Below are positions 23,964 to 32,553 of a DNA stretch of 62,915 nucleotides, piece by piece. The stretch's first letter is position 1. Each line of letters opens with the position of its first letter. Under the pieces are notes generated by a model. The model was given only the letters and a program-made list of their open reading frames with translations, did no database searches and was not told where the DNA came from. Source of the stretch: Thiotrichaceae bacterium. GTDB taxonomy: Bacteria; Pseudomonadota; Gammaproteobacteria; Beggiatoales; Beggiatoaceae. Position numbers and translations under genes: made by a program. The stretch lies in assembly GCA_029939505.1 (NCBI GenBank), contig JAOZSV010000006.1, positions 1-62,915 of the forward strand, given 5' to 3'.

Positions 23964-24560
23964 TTGATCCCAAAGTGAATATATTGATTGGCAAAAATGG
24001 GAGTGGAAAAACGACATTATTACGTTTGCTTAGAAATTTTCTCCTGTCAAGTCATGGGCAATTTCTTTCTAGAAATATAATAGATTCTATTAGAATCGAA
24101 TTTGATGAAGAAAAATATATTTATGCTGATCAAGATTTAGAAGCGGTTTCTCAGTTACGTTCTTATAATCAATCGTCTAAACAACATCAGGCTATGAATA
24201 AAGTTCTAGCTAATAATGTCGTTTATAAAACGCAGTCAAACATTTTTCCTCAGAAAAAAGAGACTCCTTTTTCTGATGTGATTAATCTGTGCTATATCAA
24301 CACATTTGATACGTCTATTGAAGGTTTTGATATATCAGAAAGTGATAAAGCGCGAAATGGTGTGAACACTGAACTTGATGTTGTTTTAAAGCATTTAATG
24401 AATGATTGGAAAAGTTACTTGCTTAAAGTGAAAATTTTAGCAGAAAAAGTCACGGGTTTTTTTGACGAAAAAATCAGACAGATTTCTTCTAAGGAAAGTG
24501 CTGACGCAAACGATTTTCAAGAACTGAAAAAATTATTAAACGAAAAAACGCTTTGTACAG

Positions 24561-24714
24561 GACATTTTTTTTATCATTTCTGAGTAGGGTGGGTAGAGCG
24601 ATAGCGAAACCCACCATTTTTTGTGCCACTTCGTTCCTACCCACCCTACATTTTACTGAACATTTTTGATAAAAGACGGAAAATCAATGAGTTATAGAAA
24701 ATTGTCTTGTACAG
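24561..24714. repeat. 154-bp insertion with 8-bp target duplication
   Basis: Bounded by TTGTACAG at 24553-24560 and 24707-24714. Termini GGACATTTTTTTTAT and ATAGAAAATTGTC are roughly inverted. The interior carries a GTAGGGTGGGTAG...CTACCCACCCTAC palindrome. Similar end sequences occur at 39849 and 40295. Confidence 0.75.
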
Positions 24715-24830
24715 AGGAAAAAACGGACAAAATTGATGACATCCATTTTTATAAAAATCGCTTTATTGATCAGATAAATACTTTATTTGCTGATTCAAAA
24801 AAACGGATAGATTTTGATGAACTGGCAATT

Positions 24831-25487
24831 TTATGACGGAATAAATGTTCGAAGATTAATTTTCGAGGTTTCTGTTTTTAGGAGAAAAACAGAAACCTCG
24901 AAGGTATACGCCAAATATTTGAACCCCAAATAATGCGCTTTTTTCGTTTCAAACCGGATCAAAACCCGACGAAATTTATCTTCCCAAGCAAAAGTGCGCT
25001 CTACCGCAAACCGCAGTGCATATATGGCCTTGTCCCACAGTCGGGGGCGACCCCGTTTTGGCCTCTTCCGATTGCGTGGATTCTCTTTGAGATTCGGAAC
25101 GAGCCCACAATTGAAAATGAGCTTGCGATTGACCCGACTGTCAAAGCCAGCATCCAAATTGAGGGGAACACGTTCCAAATTGAGTCCCACGGCTCGTGTG
25201 ACGGCTCTTCGACCCTCCAAGGCGTTCGAGAGCAAAGAGATATCTGGTATACTCGCTGCTTTGACATCCATTAGGTCAATGACATTTCCTTGATTGTCAA
25301 TGACACTCAAGGTTTTACTACCAGTGTGTATGTTGACATATCCAATGGCTTCGCCACCTTTTTTGGCAATGGTATTCGTTCCATCCCCATGCAAGACATC
25401 AAGAGCCAGTTGATCATGCTGATGCAAACGCCGAACACTTTCAACACGTTTGTAGTGAACCATCAGGTGCAGCGACGTTGAAACCAC
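24831..25487 (-). mobile_element. IS5-like DDE transposase, 5' incomplete
   Basis: 218 residues. Recognisable: HGDGTNTIAKKGGEAIGY with the first Asp, VPLNLDAGFDSRVNRKLIF with the second Asp, GLVPNLKENPRNRKRPKRGR, and VERTFAWEDKFRRVLIRFE with the Glu. It lacks the expected N-terminal domain; upstream minus-strand DNA holds pieces in other frames, so the copy is probably inactive. A 41-nt hairpin (24862-24902) near the 3' end is read through in frame, adding 14 residues between KYLAYT and INLRTF. Confidence 0.8.
24862..24902. repeat. 41-nt hairpin inside the transposase gene
   Basis: TTCGAGG TTTCTG ... CAGAAA CCTCGAA, perfect stem with a unique inner arm. Unlike the other in-gene copies, removing 41 nt here would not restore the family C-terminus; the frame is kept by a 42-nt (14-codon) addition. 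Confidence 0.9.
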
Positions 25488-25800
25488 CTAAATATTGAGG
25501 TATAATGCATTCCTTCTATTTTGAGACTCTTCCACTGACAACCCGTATACAGAACAAACAAAATGGCGTTAAAAATTTGAAACCGCGGAATTTTTCCTTT
25601 TGACCCACGTTTGGGAAGTGATAGGTTTGGTCAAAAAAATTCATTAAATTGCTGTTACTTCTGTGGGAATCGTGTTCCAATCAACCGTTTTAGTGAGTTA
25701 TTTTGTCTGAGTCATTCCGAGTTCCTATAATCGAATTTTTATTGAAAATGAGAAATATAACTTATTAAAATTTGCAACCAGTTCGCTGTTTATTTCCTTG

Positions 25801-26046
25801 TTAATTTTTTTCAACTGATGTTTGATTTCTTGTTCCTCTACACTTTTTTCTCCGCGTAATGGCTAATGCCTCAACTTCGACTCGAAGTACTCTGAAATAT
25901 GGATTACCATGAGCATAGTTTTGCCGGTATTGCAACTTACCCATTCTTATCGCATTAATTACTTCATCCTCTGTCAGGCCAAATTCCTTACACGCATTTT
26001 TGTGGCTTAACGTCCCACCTTGCTTTACTCATTGAGATTCTGACAT
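25801..26046 (-). pseudogene. Small gene with TGA at codon 6
   Basis: Reads MSESQ, TGA, then VKQGGTLSHKNACKEFGLTE followed by DEVINAIRMGKLQYRQNYAHG and NPYFRVLRVEVEALAITRR to a stop at 25801. The downstream part looks like a small protein with a helix-turn-helix-like segment and a conserved NPYFRVLR block. No ribosome site is evident for a start after the TGA. Regarded as a nonsense-mutated gene. Confidence 0.45.
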
Positions 26047-26166
26047 TTTAAACGACTCCATTTTCTTGAGAAAAAATGGTGGGTTTCCACTTCGTTCCTA
26101 CCCACCGCAACCGTTTTGTATTAATTGAGAAATGGTGCCGTTTCGCTCCTACCCACCTTACTCTTA
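26047..26166. repeat. GTAGGGTGGGTAG-type repeats
   Basis: Two arms of the CCACTTCGTTCCTACCCACC type. The same family occurs at 1724, 4487, 24583, 35159, 36071 and 53993. Confidence 0.7.
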
Positions 26167-27444
26167 CTACTCTTTGTCTATGTCAACAATTTGACCATTA
26201 ATTATAGTATAGCTTACTTTTCCTTTAAATTCACTGTTTAAAAATGGTGAATTATGCCCTAAGCTCTGCATGTTGTCGGGGGTTAATCTCCAATGGCTGT
26301 TGGGATCGAAAATGCAGAGATCAGCGGGGCAATCTATTGCTAATGTGCCTGCTGAAATTCCTAAAATTTGAGCCGGTTTGTGGGTGACATAGCCAAGTGC
26401 GGTTGTTAAGTCGATTTGCATTTCTTCTGCAAAGCGTAAGCAGAGCGGTAGTAATGTGTCTAGAGCTGATATGCCCGATGCGGTCATTGCAAAAGGGCTC
26501 AGTTTGGCATCAGCTTCATGGGGTTGATGATCGGAGGAGATGGCGTTAATGTTTCCTTGTAATAAACCTTCGCGTAAACCGGTTTTATCATCATGGCTGC
26601 GTAAGGGGGGGCTGACATGGCATTGACTGTTATAGTTTTTGATGTCTTTGTCTGTTAGAAATAAGTGATGTGCGCTGACATCGGCAGTGACGGGTAGTCC
26701 TTTAGCTTGAGCCTCTTTAATCATAGAGACTGCACGGGCGGTAGAGAGGCGGCAAAAATGTGCTCGTACCCCCGTCATTTCAATCAGTAGTAAGTCACGG
26801 GCGACGGCAATGGTTTCTGCGGTTTCAGGAATACCCGATAAGCCAAGACGGGTGCTGATTGTACCTTCATGAATACAACCTTTGCTTAACCAGGGTTCAA
26901 TGGGTTGTAAAAAAACGGTCATTTCACAATTGGCGGCGTAAGCATAAGCGTGACGTAAAACTTGGGTGTTGGTAATGGGTAATACGTTACTGACACCGAT
27001 ACAACCCGCTTCTTTAAGTCTTCCGATTTCGGCTAATTGTTCACCTTTGAGTGCTTGTGTCATGGCGGCTAATGGTAATACTTTTGCCATACCGGCTTCC
27101 GTTGCCCGTTTTTGTATCAGTTCTGCGACTGCTGGTGTGTCAATCACGGGATTGGTATCGGGTGGACAACAAACCGTCGTGATACCGTTTGCAGCAGCAG
27201 CACGAGTTTCGCTGAGAATAGTGCCTTTATGCTCTGCGCCCGGTTCGCATAAGCGTACACTTAAATCGATGAGTCCAGGGCAAACAATCTGATTTTTTGC
27301 ATTAATCTGTTGTTCTGCTGAAAAATCCGTCGGTGGTGTACCTATCGCAAGGATTTTTCCGTCGGCAATGTGAACATTCGTTACTGAATCTAAATTTGAG
27401 GCGGGGTCTATCACTCGCCCTTCAAGAATACTGAGCGTTGCCAT
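26167..27444 (-). CDS. pyrC: Dihydroorotase-like protein PyrC' (probably non-catalytic)
   Basis: 425 residues, type I dihydroorotase fold. The metal-binding HxH of active enzymes (normally in GLIDxHVHLREPG) reads GLIDLSVRLCEPG, so both His are lost. Asp of the last metal site (ISSDHQPH) is present. In Pseudomonas a similar inactive PyrC' forms the large complex needed by aspartate carbamoyltransferase; that role is inferred here from the missing His and from overlap with pyrB (one base shared, TAATG type). Catalytic dihydroorotase must be encoded elsewhere. Confidence 0.92.
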   Translation of the reverse strand: MATLSILEGRVIDPASNLDSVTNVHIADGKILAIGTPPTDFSAEQQINAKNQIVCPGLIDLSVRLCEPGAEHKGTILSETRAAAANGITTVCCPPDTNPVIDTPAVAELIQKRATEAGMAKVLPLAAMTQALKGEQLAEIGRLKEAGCIGVSNVLPITNTQVLRHAYAYAANCEMTVFLQPIEPWLSKGCIHEGTISTRLGLSGIPETAETIAVARDLLLIEMTGVRAHFCRLSTARAVSMIKEAQAKGLPVTADVSAHHLFLTDKDIKNYNSQCHVSPPLRSHDDKTGLREGLLQGNINAISSDHQPHEADAKLSPFAMTASGISALDTLLPLCLRFAEEMQIDLTTALGYVTHKPAQILGISAGTLAIDCPADLCIFDPNSHWRLTPDNMQSLGHNSPFLNSEFKGKVSYTIINGQIVDIDKE

Positions 27445-28418
27445 TATTGTCCCTCTTTTTGTTCTGGTATTCTGCTGCCTAAAGTCATTGCCATCACAGC
27501 CATTCTTATTGCAATACCATTGCTCACTTGTTGTAAAATAACGGAACGTTTTCCATCTGCGATGGTTGAATCAATTTCTACGCCTCGATTAATGGGACCG
27601 GGGTGCATGACAATGGCTTCTGGATGAGCGACTGCTAATACGTCTTCGGTGAGTCCATAATATTGAAAATATTCAAATACACTGGGCAATAATGCACTTT
27701 GCATCCGTTCCCGTTGAAGACGCAGCATAATGACAACATCAACATCGCGTAGTCCCGTTTTTAAAGAGTTAAAGACTTTGACTCCTAATTCTTCTATGCC
27801 CTTAGGAATCAATGTTTTTGGACCAACAACGCGCACTTGAGAAGCCCCTAAAGTCGTCAAAGCATGAATATCTGAACGGGCAACCCGTGAGTGTAGAATA
27901 TCGCCGACAATAGCAACTTGCAGCGGCGCGAAATCTTTTTTATATTGGTAAATCGTTTGCATATCCAGCATGGCTTGGGTGGGATGTTCGTGTTGTCCAT
28001 CGCCGGCATTGATAATGTGGATATGGGGGGCAACATGTTGTGCCATGAAATATGCAGCACCGCCTGCTTTATGGCGAACGATAAACATGTCGCAGTGCAT
28101 GGCTTCTAAATTATGCAACATGTCAATCAGGGTTTCGCCCTTGCTACTTGAGGAGGTGTCAATATTGAAATTTAAGACATCTGCTGAGAGACGTTTTGCG
28201 GCTAATTCAAAAGTCGTGCGGGTGCGGGTGCTGGGTTCAAAAAATAAGTTGATGATGGTTTTCCCCCGCAATATGGGGGCTTTTTTAACGGCTTTTGCGT
28301 CAATACTGAGAAATGAGGCGGCAGTGTTTAAAATATCAATAAGTATGGGGCGTTTTAAACCTTCTATGCCTAAGAAATGTTTAAGACGACCTTGCTGATC
28401 TAATTGGATGTTATTCAT
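27444..28418 (-). CDS. pyrB: Aspartate carbamoyltransferase catalytic chain
   Basis: 324 residues. Carbamoyl-phosphate site [12 protein letters not shown], then HxxxQP-type region [14 protein letters not shown], and the aspartate loop MLRLQRERM. Catalyses the first committed step of pyrimidine synthesis. Overlaps pyrR by 8 nt and pyrC' by 1 nt, so all three are one translationally coupled operon. Confidence 0.97.
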   Translation of the reverse strand: MNNIQLDQQGRLKHFLGIEGLKRPILIDILNTAASFLSIDAKAVKKAPILRGKTIINLFFEPSTRTRTTFELAAKRLSADVLNFNIDTSSSSKGETLIDMLHNLEAMHCDMFIVRHKAGGAAYFMAQHVAPHIHIINAGDGQHEHPTQAMLDMQTIYQYKKDFAPLQVAIVGDILHSRVARSDIHALTTLGASQVRVVGPKTLIPKGIEELGVKVFNSLKTGLRDVDVVIMLRLQRERMQSALLPSVFEYFQYYGLTEDVLAVAHPEAIVMHPGPINRGVEIDSTIADGKRSVILQQVSNGIAIRMAVMAMTLGSRIPEQKEGQ

Positions 28419-28920
28419 GGACGGTGCGAATTTCTAAAGATAAGGGTACTGGTCCACAAAGTTTGACCGTTTTGCCACTTTCTAAACAGAGTGAGCAGCC
28501 TATGATATCGGGTTGAATGGGTAATTCTCGTCCGTTACGTTCGATTAAAACGGCGAGTGTCACGCTGGCAGGACGACCATAATCAAATATTTCATTGAGA
28601 GCCGCTCGTATTGTTCGACCGGTATATAATACATCATCCACTAATATAATGTGGCGATTATCGACTTCAATCGGTAAGGAAGATGGTTTGACACGAGGAT
28701 GAAGTCCAATGCGGCTAAAATCATCCCGGTAAAACGCGATATTTAGTTGTCCTAAAGGTTGTGGTAAGTTGAGTAATTGATGCAGACGTTCTGCTACCCA
28801 CACGCCGCCGGTGTGTATGCCAACCATTAGGATTTCATCACGTTTTTGTGTTTTGAACTGTTGATTTAAATAATTAGCCATGCTTGGGAGTAGCATGTCA
28901 ATATGCGCTATTTGTGACAT
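28411..28920 (-). CDS. pyrR: PyrR, pyrimidine regulator / uracil phosphoribosyltransferase
   Basis: 169 residues with the PRPP-binding motif [17 protein letters not shown]. In Gram-positives it binds mRNA; in gammaproteobacterial operons such as this it is often only the transferase. No PyrR-binding RNA is evident upstream. Overlaps ruvX by 13 nt. Confidence 0.95.
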   Translation of the reverse strand: MSQIAHIDMLLPSMANYLNQQFKTQKRDEILMVGIHTGGVWVAERLHQLLNLPQPLGQLNIAFYRDDFSRIGLHPRVKPSSLPIEVDNRHIILVDDVLYTGRTIRAALNEIFDYGRPASVTLAVLIERNGRELPIQPDIIGCSLCLESGKTVKLCGPVPLSLEIRTVHE

Positions 28921-29324
28921 TCGGTAAACCAGGTTTCGAGAATAATTTGAGCAGCAAAAGCATCTAAATTCTTCCTATTCTTCTTTTTTGAAAAAGGACT
29001 AGAAAGCATTTTTTCAGCGGCAGCCACAGAAGAAAGTGTTTCATCAATGGTATGAACGGGTAATTGATAACGCTTATGTAGTTGCCGACTAAAGCGGCGA
29101 ACTGCTGCCGTGATTGTGTTATCTGAACCGTCTGCGTGTTTGGGTAAGCCAACGACGAGCGCGTCGGGTTGCCATTCTTGAATTAAGGTGGTTATATCTG
29201 CCCAGTTGATTTGTCTTTTTTTGACTGAGACAATGGTTAAGGGGCGAGCGGTCGCTGTTAGGGTTTGTCCTATTGCTATTCCAATCCGTCGAGTACCGTA
29301 ATCAAATCCGATTATATACATCAT
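28908..29324 (-). CDS. ruvX: RuvX/YqgF putative Holliday junction resolvase
   Basis: 138 residues, RNase H fold: IGFDYGTRRIGIAIG at the N-terminus, VGLPKHADG, and IDETLSS with the acidic residue. Implicated in 16S rRNA 5' processing in other bacteria. The usual neighbour yqgE between tonB and ruvX is absent, otherwise the order tonB-ruvX-pyrR-pyrB-pyrC' matches Pseudomonas-type genomes. Confidence 0.95.
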   Translation of the reverse strand: MMYIIGFDYGTRRIGIAIGQTLTATARPLTIVSVKKRQINWADITTLIQEWQPDALVVGLPKHADGSDNTITAAVRRFSRQLHKRYQLPVHTIDETLSSVAAAEKMLSSPFSKKKNRKNLDAFAAQIILETWFTECHK

Positions 29325-29391
29325 TTTAGTTTGGTTTTTCTAATTTTCCCTTTGGAATGAGACTTTAATAACTTCCAAAACTTTTAAAGCC

Positions 29392-29425
29392 AAACCTGAC
29401 AGGTTTTCAAAACCTGTCAGGTTTA
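29392..29425 (-). terminator. AAACCTGACAGG hairpin between tonB-like and ruvX
   Basis: AAACCTGACAGGTTTT / AAAACCTGTCAGGTTT. It may terminate tonB-like transcription. The same palindrome type is dispersed in this genome (for example 39998-40090), so it could be a repeat. Confidence 0.5.
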
Positions 29426-29466
29426 GTTTTGTGTTTTATTAAATTTTCATTCCTTTTCAAATTTTT

Positions 29467-30390
29467 TCATTTTCGACTATTTAAAGCATTATAACGAAAT
29501 TCCCAAGTACGGGTGATGTGCAAAATGTCAGTTTCTTTACGGATATTTTCTGGAAAGAGTTCATAAGGTGCGGCAAGACGTACAATGCGTAAGGCGGCTT
29601 CATTTAATGCGGTTAATTTAGAAGGTTTTCTGATTTTAACGTGATATATGGTGCCATTGGGGTTAATTGCGATATCTAATATTAAATCGCCTTCAAGACT
29701 TTTGAGGTGAGTTTGTTTGCGATAAAATTGGGTTCCCACCTCTTCAATTTTTCTGCGCCAAGCATCCATATAGTTGGCATATTTATATTCTTTTGTGCTG
29801 GAACTGATAAATTTTCGGCGCGGAATTTTGGTATAGTCTTCAAATTTTTCATCTAATTCGGCTTGAATACTGGCGAGTTTGACAGCAACGGCATTGATAA
29901 ATAAATCATTTTCAGAAGTATATTCTTCAACAACAGAGGTTTCTGAAGCATTGCCCTGTTTAGAGGGTTCTTCGGGTGGTGTTGCTTTTTCATGTTGTTC
30001 AACTTGGTATTTCGCTTCTTTTTCTGTTGTGACGATTTCAACCTGATCTTCTTTTGGAGCCATTGCGATTTGTGGTGGTGGTGGCGTGAAGACGAGATCA
30101 GCGGTTTGATCGGGAAATGGCGCGATTGTGGGTGTGACGGGGCGTGCTTTTTTTGAATGTTCACCACCGCCCTCGTGAGAAACTTGGGCTAAATAATCCG
30201 CTTCTTTTGGTGGTTTTTCGGTACTTTTTTGTACCAAAATAATTTCCATTGTAGTATTTAGAGTTTTAGCAGGCGCAGGCATACTAAAACCGATGCCGTA
30301 GAGGACGATAAGATGTATTAGTGTTGCAATAAATAAGGCGACAGCGAATCTTTCGGTAACGGGATCGATATAGACGAAAGTTGTATTCAC
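29467..30390 (-). CDS. TonB-family protein
   Basis: 307 residues. Single N-terminal membrane helix (FAVALFIATLIHLIVLYGIGF), a Pro/Glu/Lys-rich linker (about 50-150), and a C-terminal TonB domain: YMDAWRRKIEEVG, then GDLILDIAINPNGTIYHVKI and ALNEAALRIVRLAAPYELFP, ending ITRTWEFR. Couples the inner-membrane proton gradient to outer-membrane transport or acts in envelope processes. No exbBD or receptor gene is nearby. Confidence 0.88.
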   Translation of the reverse strand: MNTTFVYIDPVTERFAVALFIATLIHLIVLYGIGFSMPAPAKTLNTTMEIILVQKSTEKPPKEADYLAQVSHEGGGEHSKKARPVTPTIAPFPDQTADLVFTPPPPQIAMAPKEDQVEIVTTEKEAKYQVEQHEKATPPEEPSKQGNASETSVVEEYTSENDLFINAVAVKLASIQAELDEKFEDYTKIPRRKFISSSTKEYKYANYMDAWRRKIEEVGTQFYRKQTHLKSLEGDLILDIAINPNGTIYHVKIRKPSKLTALNEAALRIVRLAAPYELFPENIRKETDILHITRTWEFRYNALNSRK

Positions 30391-30533
30391 TTCTTGCTCT
30401 CAAGAAAATATTCTATTCAAAATTTAATTTTGCCGATCAGAAATCAGATTTTTTCAAAAAATCTGATTTCTTAAACCTAATTAGTGATGTTCAACTTTTC
30501 AAAAAACATCGCGTTCATTAATAACTGATGTTA

Positions 30534-30667
30534 CGCACTATGTTTCCAAGATATTTAAGAAATCTTTGAAAAAAATCGGATTTCTAAGCGGCGAAACGAT
30601 ATTTAAGAAATCTTTGAAAAAAATCGGATTTCTAAGCTCAAATAGAATCGCTTTGCGTAACATCAGT
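30534..30667. repeat. ACTGATGTTACGCA inverted-repeat element
   Basis: 134 bp, ends ACTGATGTTACGCA / TGCGTAACATCAGT. The interior has two degraded AAATC...GGATTT hairpins in tandem (GAAATCTTTGAAAAAAATCG). Confidence 0.9.
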
Positions 30668-30710
30668 TAATAATTAATAATTAATAATTAATAATTAGAA
30701 TGGATCGAGA

Positions 30711-31448
30711 CTATTTAATCACCTGTAAGACAAGTGATGCTGATGGTGCCTTAATTAATGGTTCAGGTACTTGTAAAAAGTTGGAGCGTGCGCTTAATTG
30801 TGTCATCATCGCCTTCTGCTCTGTTGTCATTGTATTGATATACTTATCCATCCTTTCTAGCAAACCTCTTATTTCGGCGACGAAGAGTTTTCCCTCATAA
30901 TTTTGACCTAAAATTGGAATCAGCTTGTATTGCCAGACACTTTCTGTGGGTACTCGTGGCGTGTAGCTGTTTGCGATATTTTTTAAGAGTTCCTCATCCA
31001 CTTTGAAAACGACATGTTCAGTATAAAGGCATTTTCCATAAAGCGGTAAAGCAGTACAATCTTCTTCTTTCTTAATCGTGGTTGCTGAGATGAATTTCAT
31101 CCCCCCAAGACGAAATCTTTGGTAATTGGCTTGATTAAAATGTTTCCATCTTGAGCCAGAGCCTGAAGCACCATAATTAATGACATTATAGACTTGATAC
31201 GTTTTTTTACCTGTTTTTTTGTTAATAAATCCTCTTAAAAAGTTGTCATTCAAGACGACTTTGTGTAAACCGTGCCTTTTTTGAAATCCTTTGATTGTAG
31301 AAAAGGTGACAGTGGCATTTGAAGCCTTGTCATAAATGATCACGTTTTCTTTAAAGTATTCTATATCTAATAATACTCCATTGGGCGGAGTGACAACACA
31401 TCCAGATAGGATGATAATAGCTGTTATTATGAATGTGATTTTTTTCAT
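30711..31448 (-). CDS. Lipoprotein of unknown function
   Basis: 245 residues from ATG 31448 (GGAACA upstream); a longer open frame upstream was rejected because it would bury the signal peptide. Lipobox LSGC about residue 16. The mature part is beta-rich with a Cys pair around TALPLYGKC and conserved EHVVFKVDEELLKNIA. Not recognised. Monocistronic. Confidence 0.7.
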   Translation of the reverse strand: MKKITFIITAIIILSGCVVTPPNGVLLDIEYFKENVIIYDKASNATVTFSTIKGFQKRHGLHKVVLNDNFLRGFINKKTGKKTYQVYNVINYGASGSGSRWKHFNQANYQRFRLGGMKFISATTIKKEEDCTALPLYGKCLYTEHVVFKVDEELLKNIANSYTPRVPTESVWQYKLIPILGQNYEGKLFVAEIRGLLERMDKYINTMTTEQKAMMTQLSARSNFLQVPEPLIKAPSASLVLQVIK

Positions 31449-31893
31449 ATTGTTCCGTTCGTTTTGTATTTCAATCATTGAGAAAATGGTATTAGTCGAA
31501 GAAATTGTATCATATTTTAATCTCTTCGCTAAATGATTTTGATACAAAACCCAAACAATAACTACAAGGATTATTTATCAACAAGGATAATCACTTGGTT
31601 ATATTTTCTTAACTGTTTGATTTTTAATGTTTTTTTTATTATCCTTTCTTATTAAAGAATCCTTGTCGTTATTATCCTTGGTAACTATTCAGCCTTGAAA
31701 TCAATTTCAAGGCTGAAAGCTAAAATCTGTTAAAACAGACTAAAGTTTAGCTGAGCCTGCTTTAGCTTTTAGCGCAATTTCAAGGCTAATGGCTGAGTCG
31801 TTACGAATAATAGTAGAATAGATTCTTTCAAATTAATGAAGGGCGAAAACCAGAGATAAGAATATTTTGCGAATCTGGTTGTACTGATTCTGA
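31449..31893. repeat. Repeat block
   Basis: AATAACTACAAGGATT (31557) and AATCCTTGTCGTTATT (about 31660) are inverted ends; after them lies a GTAACTATTCAGCC...GGCTGAGTCGTTAC element (31681-31804) with an internal CCTTGAAATCAATTTCAAGG palindrome. No gene. Confidence 0.75.
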
Positions 31894-32093
31894 GGAACAG
31901 CATATTCAACTCTGCAAGATGAATGGGTTGATTTTATTAAATATGATCAAGGCGAAAGTTTTTTGAAGAAAAACTTTCGCCTCGATCGCATAACGGTAAA
32001 GATTTAGGGCATGGTGGACATTTAATTTCTCAAGAAGAGATTGAAAATATTAGGAAAAGTTTAGAATTGCCGTTTACTGGTTCATTATTTTAA
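31894..32093 (+). pseudogene. Gene fragment split by a 41-nt hairpin
   Basis: Frame reads ...LQDEWVDFIKY up to 31945, then a 41-nt hairpin (31946-31986), then CG-CAT-AAC restores AHNGKDLGHGGHLISQEEIE and continues to a stop at 32091-32093. Removing exactly 41 nt gives a continuous 52-residue frame. An in-frame TGA at 31891 limits it upstream. I do not recognise the family; it is probably the C-terminal end of a lost gene. Confidence 0.5.
31946..31986. repeat. 41-nt hairpin, outer pair changed
   Basis: ATCAAGG CGAAAG TTTTTTGAAGAAAAA CTTTCG CCTCGAT. The outermost pair is A-T instead of T-A and the inner arm is CGAAAG, again paired. One A.C mismatch. Confidence 0.9.
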
Positions 32094-32097
32094 ATAT

Positions 32098-32536
32098 GAA
32101 CCTATCCCACTAATATTTAACCCAAACACAATAACTACAAGGATTGTAACTACTCAGGGCAACCACAAGGGATTGCCCCTACATCAGATATTTTCGTCCG
32201 TATTAATAACTGATGTTACGCATTATGTTTCCAAGATGTTTAAGAAATCTTTGAAAAAATCGGATTTCTAAGCGGCGAAATGAGGTTTGAGAAATCCGAT
32301 TTTTGAAAAAATCGGATTTCTAAGCTCGAATAGAATCGCTTTGCATAACATCAGTTAATAAGAATCTGGTTGTAGGGGCAATCCTTTATGGTTGCCCTGA
32401 GTAGTTACAAATAATCACTCGCTCAATTTTTATTAACTCTTTGATTTATAATGTGTTTTTATATATCATTTCTTATAAATAATCCTTGTAGTTATTATCT
32501 TTGTCGTTATTAATTGAATAATAGTGGAATGGGTTC
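32098..32536. repeat. Five-level nested palindromic repeats
   Basis: Concentric inverted repeats: GAACCTATCCCACTA / TAGTGGAATGGGTTC (32098, 32522); AATAACTACAAGGATT / AATCCTTGTAGTTATT (32130, 32481); GTAACTACTCAGGGCAACC / GGTTGCCCTGAGTAGTTAC (32146-32408); ACTGATGTTACGCA / TGCATAACATCAGT (32209-32355); and two AAATC...GATTT hairpins at the centre. Reads as repeated insertion of one palindrome inside another. Confidence 0.9.
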
Positions 32537-32553
32537 ACAAAGGTTTTTTTTAG

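Larger units (their letters stand above)
23862..24836 (+). pseudogene. AAA/SMC-type ATPase gene with two insertions, 3' truncated
   Basis: From ATG 23862 the frame reads MSHIKKVEISKLFGELDINW, then meets a 41-nt hairpin (23923-23963). Removing exactly those 41 nt continues in frame with FDPKVNILIGKNGSGKTTLL, the Walker A motif of an ABC/SMC-like ATPase. A second insertion at 24561-24714 (154 nt, 8-bp TTGTACAG repeats) is also exactly reversible, joining KTLCT to EEKTDKIDDIHFYKN. The gene then ends at TGA 24834-24836, where an IS sequence begins, so the signature and Walker B motifs are missing. About 259 residues after repair; not functional as an ATPase. Confidence 0.75.

Noticed and set aside
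24933-25293. Plus-strand ORFs opposite the transposase
   Set aside because: Shadows of the minus-strand IS gene; composition is not protein-like.
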